From the NCBI RefSeq assembly GCF_002224125.1, contig NZ_NCSM01000018.1:310001-374000 (forward strand): 64,000 bases of DNA, given 5' to 3'. The stretch comes from Streptomyces sp. NBS 14/10. Lineage in GTDB: Bacteria > Actinomycetota > Actinomycetes > Streptomycetales > Streptomycetaceae. The notes beneath the pieces were generated by a model. It was not told the DNA's origin, made no database searches, and saw only the letters and a list, made by a program, of their open reading frames with translations. This document shows, piece by piece, positions 1 through 11,388 of the stretch. The translations under genes and the position numbers were made by a program. The first letter of the stretch is position 1; the number at the start of each line of letters is the position of its first letter.

Positions 1-627
1 GCGGTGCCGCCGGGCGAGCGCGCACAGCACATACAGCGGGAGCGAGAAGACCTCCAGCGCCACAAAGAGCGTCAGCAGGTCGTTGGCGGCGGGGAAGATG
101 AGCATGCCGCCCACCGCGAAGAGCAGCAGCGGAAAGACCTCAGTGGTGGTGAACCCCGCCTTGACCGCGGCCTTTTCGGCGTCTCCGCCCGGGACGGCGG
201 CCGCCTGCGCGGCGAAGGAGTCGACGCGATTGCCGTGGGCCGCCGGGTCGAGCCGCCGCTCGGCGAAGGTGAAGACCGCGACCAGCGCGACGAGGAGGAT
301 CGTGCCCTCCAGGAAGAGCGCGGGTCCGTCGACCGCGATGGCCCCCATGGCCGCGATGCGCGCCTTGCTCGTGCCGTAGTCCCCGGCCGCGAGGCCCAGG
401 ACGGCGGCGAAGGCCGCGGCCAGGGCGACCACGGAGACGAAGAGCTGGGCGGCGTAGCGGTGGCGGCGCGGCAGCAGGGCCTCGATCAGCACCCCGACGA
501 TCGCGGCGCCGAGGACGATCAGGGTGGGCGCCAGCTGGCCGTACTCGATATGCGGCGTGGGGATCTTGTCGGGGGGCGACACCGCCGCTGTCGTCCACAG
601 GCTGTGGACAGTGGCCGCATGGCTCAC
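1..627 (-). CDS. nuoN: NADH-quinone oxidoreductase subunit N (5' part, runs off window)
   Basis: Membrane antiporter-like subunit of respiratory complex I. Only the first 209 codons lie in the window; the gene continues past base 1. The visible protein has hydrophobic segments separated by an Ala/Gly-rich loop and a PLYVLCAL stretch near the cut edge, as in NuoN. The GTG start at 627 overlaps the nuoM stop as GTGA, so translation is probably coupled. It is the last gene in nuo order (A to N), which fits its place after nuoM. Identity rests on position and hydrophobic pattern. Confidence 0.9.
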   Translation of the reverse strand, partial: MSHAATVHSLWTTAAVSPPDKIPTPHIEYGQLAPTLIVLGAAIVGVLIEALLPRRHRYAAQLFVSVVALAAAFAAVLGLAAGDYGTSKARIAAMGAIAVDGPALFLEGTILLVALVAVFTFAERRLDPAAHGNRVDSFAAQAAAVPGGDAEKAAVKAGFTTTEVFPLLLFAVGGMLIFPAANDLLTLFVALEVFSLPLYVLCALARRHR

Positions 628-2273
628 TTGGCACCTCCGGAAGCACGGTCGTGCATCGGGCTGTAGCTGAACCAGCCCGCGTCAGTGACGGGGTGATCGG
701 GCTTGGGATCCTTCTTGTCCACCACGGACAGCGTGTGATCGACAGCCGGGTTGACGATGTCGGTCAGCGGCTTCGGGTAGACGCCGAGGAAGATCAGCAG
801 CGCGATCAGCGGCGCCACCACCACCAGCTCGCGCACCTTCAGATCGGGCATGCCCCGCACCTCGGCCTTCACCGGGCCGGTCATGGTGCGCTGGTACAGC
901 ACCAGGACGTACAGCGCGGCCAGCACGATGCCGACGGTCGCGATGATGCCGAGCGCCGGATAGCGGCTGAACGTGCCGACCAGGACGAGGAATTCGCTGA
1001 TGAACGGCGCCAGGCCGGGCAGCGACAGGGTGGCCAGACCGCCGATCAGGAAGGTGCCGGCGAGCACCGGGGCGACTTTCTGCACCCCGCCGTAGTCGGC
1101 GATGAGCCTCGATCCGCGGCGGGTGATCAGGAATCCGGCCACCAGCATCAGCGCCGCGGTCGAGATGCCGTGGTTGACCATGTACAGGGTGGCTCCGCCC
1201 TGGCCCTGCGTCGTCATGGCGAAGATGCCGAGGATGATGAAGCCGAAGTGGGAGATCGAGGCGTATGCGATCAGCCGCTTGATGTCCCGCTGGCCGATCG
1301 CGAGCAGCGCCCCGTAGATGATGCTGATCAGGGCGAGGACGAGGATCACCGGTGTGGCCCACTTGCTGGCCTCCGGGAAGAGCTGGAGGCAGAAGCGGAG
1401 CATCGCGAAGGTGCCGACCTTGTCGACCACCGCGGTGATCAGCACGGCGACGGGGGAGGTGGCCTCCCCCATCGCGTTGGGCAGCCAGGTGTGCAGCGGC
1501 CACAGCGGCGCCTTCACGGCGAAGGCGAAGAAGAAGCCGAGGAACAACAGCCGCTCGGTGCCGGTCGCGATGTCCAGGGTGCCCGCGGCCCGGGCGTCGG
1601 TGATCTGCTGCAGCGAGAAGGTGCCGGTGCCCAGGTCGTCGGCGGTGACCACGTACAGGCCGACCACCGCGGCCAGCATGATCAGGCCGCCCGCCAGGTT
1701 GTAGAGCAGGAACTTGACGGCGGCGTACGAGCGCTGGGTGGCCGACTCCTCCTCGGACCGCCCTCCCGCCCGGTCCCCGAAGCCGCCGATGAGGAAGTAC
1801 ATCGGGATCAGCATGGCTTCGAAGAAGATGTAGAAGAGGAAGACGTCGGTGGCCTCGAAGGAGATCACCACCATCGCCTCGACCATGAGGATCAGCGCGA
1901 AGAAGCCCTGGGTGGGCCGCCAGCGGCGGTTGGGGCTGGCCTCTTCCAGCGGGTCGGCGTCATGCCACCCGGCCAGGATGATGAAGGGGATGAGGACCGC
2001 GGTCAGCGCGATCAGCGCGACCGCGATGCCGTCCACCCCCAACTCGTACCGCACGCCGAAGTCCTTGATCCAGGCATGGGACTCGGTGAGCTGGAAGTGG
2101 CCGCCGTCCGGGTCGAAGCGCACCAGCACGATCGCCGCCAGGACGAGCGTGGCCAGCGAGAAGCCCAGCGCGACCCACTTGGCGGCGGCGCGCTTGGCGG
2201 CGGGCACGGCGGCGGTGGCGACCGCGCCCAGCGCGGGCACCGCGGCCGTGACCGTCAGCAGGGGAAATGACAT
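624..2273 (-). CDS. nuoM: NADH-quinone oxidoreductase subunit M
   Basis: Proton-pumping membrane subunit of complex I (549 aa, normal for actinobacteria). About 14 hydrophobic helices are visible. The antiporter signature includes VKAPLWPLHTWLPNAMGEA and a downstream KRLIAYASISH segment, both carrying the conserved Lys/His residues of the channel. The C-terminal tail (DKKDPKPDHP and onward) is soluble. ATG start at 2273; the stop overlaps the nuoN GTG, and nuoL ends 3 bp upstream. Part of the continuous nuo operon read right to left. Confidence 0.96.
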   Translation of the reverse strand: MSFPLLTVTAAVPALGAVATAAVPAAKRAAAKWVALGFSLATLVLAAIVLVRFDPDGGHFQLTESHAWIKDFGVRYELGVDGIAVALIALTAVLIPFIILAGWHDADPLEEASPNRRWRPTQGFFALILMVEAMVVISFEATDVFLFYIFFEAMLIPMYFLIGGFGDRAGGRSEEESATQRSYAAVKFLLYNLAGGLIMLAAVVGLYVVTADDLGTGTFSLQQITDARAAGTLDIATGTERLLFLGFFFAFAVKAPLWPLHTWLPNAMGEATSPVAVLITAVVDKVGTFAMLRFCLQLFPEASKWATPVILVLALISIIYGALLAIGQRDIKRLIAYASISHFGFIILGIFAMTTQGQGGATLYMVNHGISTAALMLVAGFLITRRGSRLIADYGGVQKVAPVLAGTFLIGGLATLSLPGLAPFISEFLVLVGTFSRYPALGIIATVGIVLAALYVLVLYQRTMTGPVKAEVRGMPDLKVRELVVVAPLIALLIFLGVYPKPLTDIVNPAVDHTLSVVDKKDPKPDHPVTDAGWFSYSPMHDRASGGAK

Positions 2274-2276
2274 GAC

Positions 2277-4172
2277 TCAGACCGCCCTCATCAGCAGGGT
2301 CGCGGCGATGAGCACCGCCGTACCGCCGAACATCGAGACCGCGTACGTACGGGCGTAGCCGTTCTGGAGCTTGCGCAGCCGCCCGGAGAGGCCGCCGACC
2401 GAGGCCGCGGTGCCGTTGACCACGCCGTCGACCAGCTTGTGGTCCACATAGACCAGTCCGCGGGTCAGATACTCACCGGGCTTGACGAGGGCGACATGGT
2501 TGAAGTCGTCCTGCAGCAGGTCGCGCCGGGCGGCCCGGGTGAGCAGGCTGCCGCGCGGTGCGGTGCGCGGAACGGGCCGGCGCCCGTACTGCGCCCAGGC
2601 GATCGCGACGCCGATCAGCAGGACGACCATGGTCCCGGCGGTGACGGTGGCGGCGCTGAGCGGGGAGTCCCCGTGGCTGTGGCTGGTGACGGGCTCCAGC
2701 CACTTCAGGAACGCGTCGTTGAGGCTGAACAGCCCGCCGGCGAACACCGATCCGAAGGCGAGCACGATCATCGGAATGGTCATGGACTTCGGCGACTCGT
2801 GGGGGTGTGGCTCATTGCCCTGCTCGTCGGGTTCCCAGCGCTTCTCGCCGAAGAAGGTCAGCAGCATCACGCGGGTCATGTAGTACGCGGTGATGGCGGC
2901 GCCGAGCAGCGTCGCGCCACCCAGGATCCAGCCCTCCGTACCGCCCTTGGCGAAGGCCGCCTCGATGATCTTGTCCTTGGACCAGAAGCCGGAAAGCCCC
3001 GGGAAGCCGATGATCGCGAGATAGCCGAGCCCGAAGGTCACGAAGGTGACCGGCATGTACTTCCGCAGGCCGCCGTACTTGCGCATGTCGACCTCGTCGT
3101 TCATGCCGTGCATGACCGAGCCGGCGCCGAGGAAGAGCCCCGCCTTGAAGAAGCCGTGGGTGACCAGGTGCATGATCGCGAAGACATAGCCGATCGGGCC
3201 GAGCCCGGCGGCCAGGATCATGTAGCCGATCTGCGACATGGTCGAGCCCGCCAGGGCCTTCTTGATGTCGTCCTTCGCGCAACCGACGATCGCACCGAAG
3301 AGCAGCGTCACCGCGCCGACGGTGACCACCGCAGTCTGCGCGTCCGGCGCGTTGTTGAAGATCGCGCCCGAGCGGGTGATCAGATAGACGCCCGCGGTCA
3401 CCATGGTGGCCGCGTGGATCAGGGCGGAGACCGGGGTCGGGCCCTCCATGGCGTCCCCGAGCCAGGACTGCAGCGGCACCTGGGCCGACTTGCCGCAGGC
3501 GGCCAGGAGCAGCATCAGCCCGATGGCGGTGAGCTTGCCCTCGCCCGCTTCGGTGGCGTTCGAGAGCACCGGGGCGAAGGCGAACGTCCCGAAGGTCGTG
3601 AACATCAGCATGATGGCGATCGACAGGCCGACGTCGCCGACCCGGTTGACGATGAACGCCTTCTTCGCCGCCGTGGCCGCGCTGGGCTTGTGCTGCCAGA
3701 AGCCGATCAGCAGATACGAGGCGAGGCCGACGCCCTCCCACCCCACGTACAGCAGCAGGTAGTTGTCGGCGAGGACGAGCAGCAGCATCGCCGCGAGGAA
3801 GAGGTTGAGATAGCCGAAGAAGCGGCGGCGGCGCTCGTCGTGCTCCATATAGCCGATCGAGTAGATGTGGATCAGGCCGCCCACACCGGTGATCAGGAGC
3901 ACGAAGGTCATCGACAGCTGGTCGAGCTGGAAGGCGACGTCCGCCCGGAAGCCGCCGACCGGGATCCAGCTGAACAGATGGCTGTGCAGGGCCCGGTCGT
4001 GCTCGTCCCGGCCGAGCATGTCGGCGAAGAGCACCGCCCCGATCACGAAGGAGGCGAGCGCGAGCGCGGTGCCCAGCAAATGGCCCTTGCCGTCCAGCCG
4101 CCGCCCCCCGCACAGCAGCAGGGCCGCGCCGAGCAGCGGGGCCGCGACAAGCAATCCGATGAGGTTCTCCAC
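2277..4172 (-). CDS. nuoL: NADH-quinone oxidoreductase subunit L
   Basis: Distal proton-pumping subunit of complex I (631 aa). It has the helix-rich Mrp-antiporter core with [19 protein letters not shown], a [26 protein letters not shown] block and the [15 protein letters not shown] segment. The C-terminus forms the long lateral helix region plus a last membrane span ([16 protein letters not shown]). Initiation is at GTG 4172, preceded by AGAAGGG. It sits 15 bp after nuoK and 3 bp before nuoM in the operon. Confidence 0.96.
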   Translation of the reverse strand: MENLIGLLVAAPLLGAALLLCGGRRLDGKGHLLGTALALASFVIGAVLFADMLGRDEHDRALHSHLFSWIPVGGFRADVAFQLDQLSMTFVLLITGVGGLIHIYSIGYMEHDERRRRFFGYLNLFLAAMLLLVLADNYLLLYVGWEGVGLASYLLIGFWQHKPSAATAAKKAFIVNRVGDVGLSIAIMLMFTTFGTFAFAPVLSNATEAGEGKLTAIGLMLLLAACGKSAQVPLQSWLGDAMEGPTPVSALIHAATMVTAGVYLITRSGAIFNNAPDAQTAVVTVGAVTLLFGAIVGCAKDDIKKALAGSTMSQIGYMILAAGLGPIGYVFAIMHLVTHGFFKAGLFLGAGSVMHGMNDEVDMRKYGGLRKYMPVTFVTFGLGYLAIIGFPGLSGFWSKDKIIEAAFAKGGTEGWILGGATLLGAAITAYYMTRVMLLTFFGEKRWEPDEQGNEPHPHESPKSMTIPMIVLAFGSVFAGGLFSLNDAFLKWLEPVTSHSHGDSPLSAATVTAGTMVVLLIGVAIAWAQYGRRPVPRTAPRGSLLTRAARRDLLQDDFNHVALVKPGEYLTRGLVYVDHKLVDGVVNGTAASVGGLSGRLRKLQNGYARTYAVSMFGGTAVLIAATLLMRAV

Positions 4173-4187
4173 GTGAACGCGACCCTT

Positions 4188-4487
4188 CTAGAGCTTCATC
4201 AGGCTGGCGTCGTCGACCGAGGCCGAATGGCGGGCGCGGAACACCGACACGATGATCGCGAGGCCGACCACGACTTCGGCGGCCGCGACGACCATCGTGA
4301 AGAACGCGATGATCTGGCCGTCGAGATTGCCGTGCATCCGGGAGAAGGTGACGAACGCCAGGTTGCACGCGTTCAGCATCAGCTCGACGCACATGAAGAG
4401 GACGATCGCGTTCCGCCGGATCAGCACCCCGGCCGCGCCGATGGTGAACAACAGGGCGGCCAGGTACAGGTAGTTGACCGGGTTCAC
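4188..4487 (-). CDS. nuoK: NADH-quinone oxidoreductase subunit K
   Basis: Small three-helix membrane subunit of complex I, 99 aa, typical length. It starts [20 protein letters not shown] and carries the conserved glutamate in [15 protein letters not shown]. The GTG start at 4487 overlaps the nuoJ stop (GTGA). The open frame extends far upstream of this start, but that extension is antisense-like shadow of nuoJ in another frame and was discarded. Confidence 0.95.
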   Translation of the reverse strand: MNPVNYLYLAALLFTIGAAGVLIRRNAIVLFMCVELMLNACNLAFVTFSRMHGNLDGQIIAFFTMVVAAAEVVVGLAIIVSVFRARHSASVDDASLMKL

Positions 4488-5431
4488 TTGGCGACCCCCT
4501 TCGAGTCCTCCGGATGGTCGGCGCCGCCCGAACCTGCCGCGCCATTCGCACTGTCGTGGCGGTCGGCGCCCTCGGCGCCCCCGGCGTCCTTCGCGCCCCC
4601 GGGGCGCCCCGCGCCCTTGCCGCCCTTGGCGTCCCGTCCCAGCCAGCGCGCCGAGCGCTGCTCCAGGGCGGCCAGTTGGGCCAGCGCCTTCCCGGAGACG
4701 TCCCGCATCTGGCCGCGGCCGCGCAGCGTCGGGTTGACCGAGAGGTCGGCGGGGGTGCCGTCGGGCAGCAGACCGGGGATGTCCACCGCGTTGTGCCGGG
4801 CGTAGACACCGGGCGCGGGCAGCGGCGGCACCTGTGTGCCGGTGCGCACTCGCCGCTCGGCCTGCTCGCGCTGGCTGAGCGCGCGCTCGGTGCGCTCGCG
4901 GTGGGTCAGCACCATCGCGCCGACCGCCGCGGTGATCAGCAGCGCGCCGGTGATCTCGAAGGCGAAGACGTACTTGGTGAAGATCAGGCGGGCCAGGCCC
5001 TCCACATTGCCGCCGGAGTTGGCCTCGCCCAGGCCCTTGAAGCTCTTCAGCGAGGCATTGCCGATCCCGGCGCACAGCAGGATGCCGAACCCGAGCCCGC
5101 ACAGGGCGGCGAGCCAGCGCTGCCCCTTCAGCGTCTCCTTGAGCGAATCGGCGGCGGTGACGCCGACCAGCATGACGACGAAGAGGAAGAGCATCATGAT
5201 CGCGCCGGTGTAGACGACGATCTGGACGACGCCCAGGAAGTACGCGCCGTTGGCCAGGTAGAAGACCGCCAGAACGATCATGGTGCCCGCCAGGCACAGG
5301 GCGCTGTGCACGGCCTTGCGCATCAGGATCGTGCCCAGGGCGCCGATCACGGCCACGGTGGCGAGGACCCAGAACTGCACCGCCTCGCCGGTGGAGGTGG
5401 TGGAAGCGGCGGCGGCCAGCATGCTGCTCAC
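4484..5431 (-). CDS. nuoJ: NADH-quinone oxidoreductase subunit J
   Basis: Membrane subunit of complex I. The N-terminal ~170 residues hold five helices with the family pattern ([40 protein letters not shown]). At 315 aa it is much longer than the ~180 aa enterobacterial form: the C-terminal ~140 residues are a charged, low-complexity Gly/Ala/Asp-rich cytoplasmic tail, as is common in streptomycetes. Start GTG 5431 (an in-frame ATG follows at codon 4). It is 102 bp downstream of nuoI, the widest gap inside this part of the operon. Confidence 0.95.
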   Translation of the reverse strand: MSSMLAAAASTTSTGEAVQFWVLATVAVIGALGTILMRKAVHSALCLAGTMIVLAVFYLANGAYFLGVVQIVVYTGAIMMLFLFVVMLVGVTAADSLKETLKGQRWLAALCGLGFGILLCAGIGNASLKSFKGLGEANSGGNVEGLARLIFTKYVFAFEITGALLITAAVGAMVLTHRERTERALSQREQAERRVRTGTQVPPLPAPGVYARHNAVDIPGLLPDGTPADLSVNPTLRGRGQMRDVSGKALAQLAALEQRSARWLGRDAKGGKGAGRPGGAKDAGGAEGADRHDSANGAAGSGGADHPEDSKGVAK

Positions 5432-5533
5432 GCCCCTCCCCCCCGCTCAGTCTTGGCGCGCTTCAATGCGCGGGCTTCCCTCGTCACTGCTCGCGGCTCC
5501 TCAGTCCAGCCCGCGCAGCGCGCCAAGACACGC

Positions 5534-6145
5534 TCATGCCTGCACCCCCTGCTGCTTCCCTTCAGGGGCGGCCTCAGAGGTGTCCTCGGGCGCGGTCTCG
5601 CCCTTGCTGACCGCCACCTGGCGCTCCGTCCCGGGCGCGGCCTCGGTCACCAGACCTCGGTAGTAGTCCTGCTCGTCCATTCCGGGGTAGATGGCGTGCG
5701 GGGAGTCGACCATGCCCTCCTCCAACCCCGCGAGCAGCTCCTCTTTGGTGTAGATGAGCGATTCGCGGGTCCGGTCGGCGAGCTCGTACTCATTGGTCAT
5801 GGTCAGCGCGCGCGTCGGGCACGCCTCCACGCACAGACCGCACAGAATGCAGCGCAGATAGTTGATCTGATAGACGCGGCCGTAGCGCTCACCCGGGGAG
5901 TAGCGCTCCTCCTCCGTGTTGTCCGCGCCCTCCACATAGATCGCGTCCGCCGGACAGGCCCAGGCGCACAGCTCGCAGCCGACGCACTTCTCCAGCCCGT
6001 CCGGATGGCGGTTGAGCTGGTGGCGTCCGTGGAATCGGGGCGCGGTCGGCTTCTTCTCCTCGGGGTACTGCTCGGTGAGCCGCTTCTTGAACATGGCCTT
6101 GAAGGTCACGCCGAAGCCGGCCACCGGGTTCTGGAAGTCAGACAC
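5534..6145 (-). CDS. nuoI: NADH-quinone oxidoreductase subunit I, 2x[4Fe-4S]
   Basis: Ferredoxin-like peripheral subunit that passes electrons towards NuoB. Two tetranuclear cluster motifs are present, [12 protein letters not shown] and [13 protein letters not shown] chose GTG at 6145 ([12 protein letters not shown]...), giving 203 aa: it has a strong AAGGAGG site 7 bp upstream and lies just inside the nuoH stop. The longer TTG frame from 6193 would overlap nuoH by 56 bp. The C-terminal ~40 residues after the second ferredoxin fold are acidic and variable. Confidence 0.95.
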   Translation of the reverse strand: MSDFQNPVAGFGVTFKAMFKKRLTEQYPEEKKPTAPRFHGRHQLNRHPDGLEKCVGCELCAWACPADAIYVEGADNTEEERYSPGERYGRVYQINYLRCILCGLCVEACPTRALTMTNEYELADRTRESLIYTKEELLAGLEEGMVDSPHAIYPGMDEQDYYRGLVTEAAPGTERQVAVSKGETAPEDTSEAAPEGKQQGVQA

Positions 6146-7514
6146 CGTCGGCCTCCTTTCCGTCACTGACAGTGTCGGGCCCGCCACTGACAATCAGCTC
6201 GCGGTCGTGTCGCGGGCGTCGGCGCGGTGCGGGCGGCAGGGTCTGGCCGGGCAGCGGTGGCACCGGGAAGCCGCCCGCCATCGGGTCGAAGGCGGGCTCC
6301 GGGCCGCCCTCGGCCTCCGCCTCGGCCCGCGCTTCCCCATCGCGGCCCTCCCTGTCGCGGAAGATGTCGACGACGAACGACAGCAGCAACAGGACGAGGA
6401 CCGCGCCGCCGACGTACAGCACGATGTCCTGGTAGTCGTAGTTCTCGTTGCGCAGCGCCCGCACGGTCGCGACCAGCATCAGCCAGACCATCGAGACCGG
6501 GATGAGGACCTTCCAGCCCAGCTTCATGAACTGGTCGTAGCGCACTCGCGGCAGCGTGCCGCGGATCCAGACGAAGGCGAACAGCAGCGACAGGACCTTG
6601 CCGACGAACCAGAGCATCGGCCACCAGCCGTGGTTGGCCCCCGCCCAGAAGGTGCTGATCGGCCATGGCGCCCGCCAGCCGCCCAGGAAGAGGGTGACCG
6701 CGACCATCGAGACGGTGACCATGTTGATGTACTCGGCGAGCATGAACATCGCGAACTTGATGGACGAGTACTCGGTGTTGAAGCCGCCGACCAGGTCGCC
6801 CTCGGACTCCGGCATGTCGAAGGGCGCGCGGTTGGTCTCACCGACCATCGCGATGATGTAGATGATGAAGGAGACCGGCAACAGCAGCGCGTACCAGCGG
6901 TCGTGCTGGGAGTTGACGATCTCGGAGGTCGACATCGACCCGGAGTAGAGGAAGACCGCCGCGAAGGACATGCCCATCGCGATCTCGTAGCTGATCATCT
7001 GGGCGCAGGAGCGCAAACCGCCGAGGAGCGGATACGTGGAACCGGACGACCAGCCCGCCAGCACGATGCCGTAGATGCCCACCGAGGCGGTGGCCAGGAT
7101 GTAGAGGATCGCGATCGGCAGGTCGGTCAGCTGCATCGTGGTGCGGTGCCCGAAGATCGAGATCTCGTTGTCGGCCGGGCCGAAGGGGATGACCGCGACC
7201 GCCATGAAGGCGGGGATGGCCGCGACGACCGGCGCCAGGACGTAGACGACCTTGTCCGCGCCCTTGACGACGATGTCTTCCTTCAGCATCAGCTTCACGC
7301 CGTCGGCCAAGGACTGCAGCATGCCCCAGGGGCCGTGCCGGTTCGGGCCGATGCGCAGCTGCATCCAGCCGACGACCTTGCGCTCCATGACGATGGAGAT
7401 CAGCACGGTCACCATCAGGAAGGCGAAGCAGAAAACCGCCTTGATCAGGATCAGCCACCAGGGGTCGCGCCCGAACATCGACAGGTCTTCTGCGGCGAGG
7501 TAGCTCAGGTTCAT
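6138..7514 (-). CDS. nuoH: NADH-quinone oxidoreductase subunit H
   Basis: Membrane subunit at the quinone-binding junction of complex I (458 aa). Conserved blocks include [20 protein letters not shown] and the [15 protein letters not shown] loop, here [20 protein letters not shown]. Eight helices are apparent. A ~70-residue hydrophilic C-terminal tail rich in Pro/Glu/Arg extends beyond the usual length. ATG at 7514 overlaps the nuoG stop (ATGA); the end overlaps the nuoI start. Confidence 0.96.
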   Translation of the reverse strand: MNLSYLAAEDLSMFGRDPWWLILIKAVFCFAFLMVTVLISIVMERKVVGWMQLRIGPNRHGPWGMLQSLADGVKLMLKEDIVVKGADKVVYVLAPVVAAIPAFMAVAVIPFGPADNEISIFGHRTTMQLTDLPIAILYILATASVGIYGIVLAGWSSGSTYPLLGGLRSCAQMISYEIAMGMSFAAVFLYSGSMSTSEIVNSQHDRWYALLLPVSFIIYIIAMVGETNRAPFDMPESEGDLVGGFNTEYSSIKFAMFMLAEYINMVTVSMVAVTLFLGGWRAPWPISTFWAGANHGWWPMLWFVGKVLSLLFAFVWIRGTLPRVRYDQFMKLGWKVLIPVSMVWLMLVATVRALRNENYDYQDIVLYVGGAVLVLLLLSFVVDIFRDREGRDGEARAEAEAEGGPEPAFDPMAGGFPVPPLPGQTLPPAPRRRPRHDRELIVSGGPDTVSDGKEADGV

Positions 7515-10006
7515 GAGGTCACCTCCGGTTCGGTCGCAAGAGCGCCGATCTTGACCAGTTCACCGGGGCGCGCGCCCAGGTCGTGGTACGCGCCGCCGCC
7601 CGTCGAGTTCAGCGGCAGCCAGACCACCCGGTCGGGCATCGCCGTCACCGCCAGGGGCAGCTGGAGCGACCCGGCGGGGCCGGTGACCCGTACGGTCTCC
7701 CCGTCGCGCACCCCCGCCTCCTCCGCGGTCGCCTCCGACAGCCGGATGACCGCCGCGTGGCGGGTCGCGGCGAGCGCCGCGTCGCCCTCCTGGAGCCGGC
7801 CCTGGTCCAGCAGCAGCCGGTGGCCCGCGAGCAGCGCCTCGCCCTCGCCGGGGCGGGGCAGCGGACCGCCGGTCTCCATCGGCCCGATGCCGTGGGAGCC
7901 GGGCCAGGTGCCGAGCCGCGTCAGCTCGTCCCGTACGGCCTGGACGTCCGGCAGGTCGAACGGCACATCCATGGCGTCGGCCAGCATGTGCAGCACCCGG
8001 GCGTCCGGAAGGACATGGCGGCGGGTCATCTGGTCGGGCTTGATGGCCGCCTCGAACGGCCGGGCCCGCCCCTCCCAGTTGAGGAAGGTGCCCGCCTTCT
8101 CGACGACCGCCGCGACCGGCAGCACCACATCCGCGTGCGCCGTGACCTCGGTGGGCCGCTGCTCCAGGCTGACCAGGAAGCCGACCGCCTCCAGGGCCTC
8201 GGCGGCCCGCGCCGGGTCGGGCAGATCGGCGATCTCGACACCCGCGACCACCAGCGCACCGAGCTCGCCCTCGGCCGCGGCCTCGACGATCCGGCCGGTG
8301 TCCCGGCCCGCCCGGCCGGGCAGTTCGGCGACGCGCCAGACCTCGGCGGTCTCCTCGCGGGCCCGCGGATCGGCGACCGGGCGCCCGCCGGGCAGCAGAC
8401 CGGGGAGCGCGCCCGCCTCGATGGCGCCCCGCTCCCCCGCCCGGCGCGGAATCCAGACCAGCGTGGCGCCGGTGGCGGCGGCGGCCCGTACGGCGGCGGT
8501 CAGCGCGCCCGGTACGGTCGCAAGCCGCTCACCAGCGACGATCACCGCGCCGTCGAGGCGCAGCGCCTCGGCCGCCCGCTCCCCGTCGGCGTCAAGGCCG
8601 GTGCGGCCCGCGAGCGCGTCCAGCCACTCGGTCTCGGTGCCGGGGGCCGCGGGCAGCAGCGTGCCGCCCGCCTTCGTCAGGCCCCGGGTCGCGTGGGTGG
8701 CCAGTGAGAAGGTGCGCTGGCCGTGCTTGCGGTGGGCCTTGCGCAGCCGCAGGAAGACGCCGGGCGCCTCCTCCTCCGATTCGAAGCCGACCAGGAGGAC
8801 GGCCGGGGCCTTCTCCAGCGCGGCGTACGTCAGGCCGCCGCCGTCCAGGTCGCGGCCCCGGCCCGCCACCTGGGTGGCCAGGAAGTCGGCCTCCTCGGCG
8901 CTGTGCGCCCGGGCCCGGAAGTCGATGTCGTTGGTGTCCAGGGCGACGCGGGCGAACTTCGCGTACGCGTACGCGTCCTCGACGGTGAGCCGGCCGCCGG
9001 TCAGCACGCCCGCGCGGCCGCGGGCCGCGGCCAGGCCGGTGGCCGCCGCCTCCAGCGCCTCGGGCCAGCTCGCCGGCTCCAGTTCGCCCGTCTCCCGGTC
9101 GCGCACCAGCGGGGTGGTGAGCCGGTCGGGGAGCTGCGCGTAGCGGAAGCCGAAGCGCCCCTTGTCGCAGATCCACTCCTCGTTGACCTCGGGGTCGTCC
9201 GCCGCGAGCCGCCGCATGACCTTGCCGCGCCGGTGGTCGGTGCGGGTCGCGCAGCCGCTCGAGCAGTGCTCGCACACACTCGGCGAGGAGACCAGGTCGA
9301 AGGGGCGGGAGCGGAAGCGGTAGGCGGCCGACGTCAGCGCGCCCACCGGGCAGATCTGGATGGTGTTGCCGGAGAAGTACGACTCGAACGGGTCGCCCTC
9401 GCCCGTGCCCACCTGCTGCAGGGCGCCGCGCTCCAGCAGCTCGATCATCGGGTCGCCCGCGACCTGGTTGGAGAACCGGGTGCAGCGCGCGCACAGCACA
9501 CACCGCTCGCGATCCAGCAGCACCTGCGGCGAGATCGGCACCGGCTTGGCGAAGGTGCGCTTATGGCCCTCGAAGCGGCTGTCGGCCTGCCCGGCGGACA
9601 TGGCCTGGTTCTGCAGCGGGCACTCGCCGCCCTTGTCGCAGACCGGGCAGTCCAGCGGGTGGTTGATCAGCAGCAGCTCCATCACACCGCGCTGCGCCTT
9701 CTCGGCCACGGGCGAGGTGAGCTGGGTCTTGACCACCATCCCGTCGGTGCAGGTGATCGTGCAGGAGGCCATCGGCTTGCGCTGACCCTCGACCTCGACG
9801 ATGCACTGGCGACAGGCGCCGGCCGGGTCGAGGAGCGGATGGTCGCAGAAGCGGGGGATCTCGATACCGAGCAGCTCGGCAGCGCGGATCACCAAGGTCC
9901 CCTTGGGGACGGAGATCTCGATTCCGTCGATGGTGACAGAGACCAGATCTTCGCGTGGCACCGCCGCCTCTCCGCCTCCGGAGGGTGCATTGGTGGTCAC
10001 GGTCAT
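7511..10006 (-). CDS. nuoG: NADH-quinone oxidoreductase subunit G
   Basis: Large iron-sulphur subunit of the complex I peripheral arm (831 aa). The N-terminus has a plant-type [2Fe-2S] domain ([11 protein letters not shown], then CTITC), followed by [27 protein letters not shown] and the molybdopterin-type [15 protein letters not shown] cluster region. The rest is a degenerate molybdopterin oxidoreductase domain that carries no cofactor in this family. ATG at 10006 overlaps the nuoF stop; the upstream frame extension is nuoF shadow. Confidence 0.96.
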   Translation of the reverse strand: MTVTTNAPSGGGEAAVPREDLVSVTIDGIEISVPKGTLVIRAAELLGIEIPRFCDHPLLDPAGACRQCIVEVEGQRKPMASCTITCTDGMVVKTQLTSPVAEKAQRGVMELLLINHPLDCPVCDKGGECPLQNQAMSAGQADSRFEGHKRTFAKPVPISPQVLLDRERCVLCARCTRFSNQVAGDPMIELLERGALQQVGTGEGDPFESYFSGNTIQICPVGALTSAAYRFRSRPFDLVSSPSVCEHCSSGCATRTDHRRGKVMRRLAADDPEVNEEWICDKGRFGFRYAQLPDRLTTPLVRDRETGELEPASWPEALEAAATGLAAARGRAGVLTGGRLTVEDAYAYAKFARVALDTNDIDFRARAHSAEEADFLATQVAGRGRDLDGGGLTYAALEKAPAVLLVGFESEEEAPGVFLRLRKAHRKHGQRTFSLATHATRGLTKAGGTLLPAAPGTETEWLDALAGRTGLDADGERAAEALRLDGAVIVAGERLATVPGALTAAVRAAAATGATLVWIPRRAGERGAIEAGALPGLLPGGRPVADPRAREETAEVWRVAELPGRAGRDTGRIVEAAAEGELGALVVAGVEIADLPDPARAAEALEAVGFLVSLEQRPTEVTAHADVVLPVAAVVEKAGTFLNWEGRARPFEAAIKPDQMTRRHVLPDARVLHMLADAMDVPFDLPDVQAVRDELTRLGTWPGSHGIGPMETGGPLPRPGEGEALLAGHRLLLDQGRLQEGDAALAATRHAAVIRLSEATAEEAGVRDGETVRVTGPAGSLQLPLAVTAMPDRVVWLPLNSTGGGAYHDLGARPGELVKIGALATEPEVTS

Positions 10007-11388
10007 GCGGTCACCCCCAGGTGAGTGGAGCTCGGATCGTCGGACCACACGGTGGACTTGGCGGGGTCGAAGGGGCACCCGCCACCGGTGATGTGCTGCT
10101 CGTACTCCTCCTTGAAGTACTTGAGGGAGGAGAAGATGGGGCTGGCGGCGCCGTCGCCGAGCGCGCAGAACGACTTGCCGTTGATGTTGTCGGCGATGTC
10201 GGCCAGCTTGGCGAGGTCTTCCATACGGCCCTTGCCCGCCTCGATGTCGCGCAACAGCTGAACCAGCCAGTACGTGCCCTCGCGGCAGGGCGTGCACTTG
10301 CCGCAGGACTCATGCGCGTAGAACTCGGTCCAGCGGGTCACCGCGCGCACCACGCAGGTCGTCTCGTCGAAGCACTGCAGCGCCTTGGTGCCGAGCATCG
10401 ACCCGGCGGCGCCCACGCCCTCGTAGTCGAGGGGGACGTCCAGGTGCTCCTCGGTGAGCAGCGGCGTCGAAGAGCCGCCGGGCGTCCAGAACTTCAGCCG
10501 GTGACCGGGCCGCATACCGCCGCTCATGTCCAGCAGCTGCCGCAGGGTGATGCCCAGCGGGCCCTCGTACTGGCCGGGGGCCGCGACATGCCCGGACAGC
10601 GAGTAGAGCGTGAAGCCCGGGGACTTCTCGCTGCCCATCGACCGGAACCATTCCTTGCCCTTGGTGAGGATGGCGGGAACCGACGCGATGGACTCGACGT
10701 TATTGACGACAGTGGGGCACGCGTACAGACCCGCGACCGCCGGGAAGGGAGGCCGGAGCCGCGGCTGGCCGCGCCGCCCTTCCAAGGAGTCCAGCAGCGC
10801 GGTCTCTTCACCGCAGATGTACGCGCCGGCGCCCGCGTGCACGGTGATCTCGAGATCGGGCAGATCGGCCAGCCCCAGCTTCTGCCTGCGCGCGTCGGCC
10901 TTGCCGAGGTAGCCCGCCTCGTACGCCTCGCGTACGGCCTCGTGCAACCGGCGCAGCACGGGCACGACTTCACCGCGCAGATAGATGAAGGCGTGCTGGG
11001 AGCGGATGGCATGACAGGCGATGATCATGCCCTCGATGAGGGAGTGCGGATTGGCGAAGAGGAGGGGGATGTCCTTGCAGGTGCCGGGTTCCGACTCGTC
11101 CGCGTTGACGACCAGGTAGTGCGGCTTGCCGTCGCCCTGCGGGATGAACTGCCACTTCATCCCGGTGGGGAAGCCCGCGCCACCACGGCCGCGCAGCCCC
11201 GAGTCCTTCACCAGCGCGATCACATCGTCGGGTGCCATGGCGAGGGCCCTGCGCATGCCCTCGTACCCGTCGTGGCGCAGATAGGTCTCCATGCTCCAGG
11301 ACTTGGACTCGTCCCAGAACGAGGACAGCACGGGTGCCAGCAGCTTCTCGGGGCTGGACTCGCCCCGCTCGACTGTCACGGTCATCAC
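10003..11388 (-). CDS. nuoF: NADH-quinone oxidoreductase subunit F
   Basis: NADH-oxidising flavoprotein of complex I (461 aa): binds NADH, FMN and one [4Fe-4S] cluster. Visible are the nucleotide site [13 protein letters not shown] (residues 64-76), ESEPGTCKD (FMN loop) and [12 protein letters not shown] near residue 360, with the fourth Cys in [12 protein letters not shown]. Initiation is GTG 11388, with an in-frame ATG directly after it. The start overlaps the nuoE stop and follows a GGAGGGGGA site. Confidence 0.96.
   Translation of the reverse strand: MMTVTVERGESSPEKLLAPVLSSFWDESKSWSMETYLRHDGYEGMRRALAMAPDDVIALVKDSGLRGRGGAGFPTGMKWQFIPQGDGKPHYLVVNADESEPGTCKDIPLLFANPHSLIEGMIIACHAIRSQHAFIYLRGEVVPVLRRLHEAVREAYEAGYLGKADARRQKLGLADLPDLEITVHAGAGAYICGEETALLDSLEGRRGQPRLRPPFPAVAGLYACPTVVNNVESIASVPAILTKGKEWFRSMGSEKSPGFTLYSLSGHVAAPGQYEGPLGITLRQLLDMSGGMRPGHRLKFWTPGGSSTPLLTEEHLDVPLDYEGVGAAGSMLGTKALQCFDETTCVVRAVTRWTEFYAHESCGKCTPCREGTYWLVQLLRDIEAGKGRMEDLAKLADIADNINGKSFCALGDGAASPIFSSLKYFKEEYEQHITGGGCPFDPAKSTVWSDDPSSTHLGVTA

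Noticed and set aside
2439..4805. Long plus-strand open frame (788 codons) opposite nuoL
   Set aside because: Arg/Asp/Gly/His-rich shadow of a high-GC gene on the other strand; no domain, and nuoL is unmistakable.
6012..9143. 1043-codon plus-strand frame opposite nuoH and nuoG
   Set aside because: Shadow frame with Ser/Arg/Ala low complexity across two real genes.
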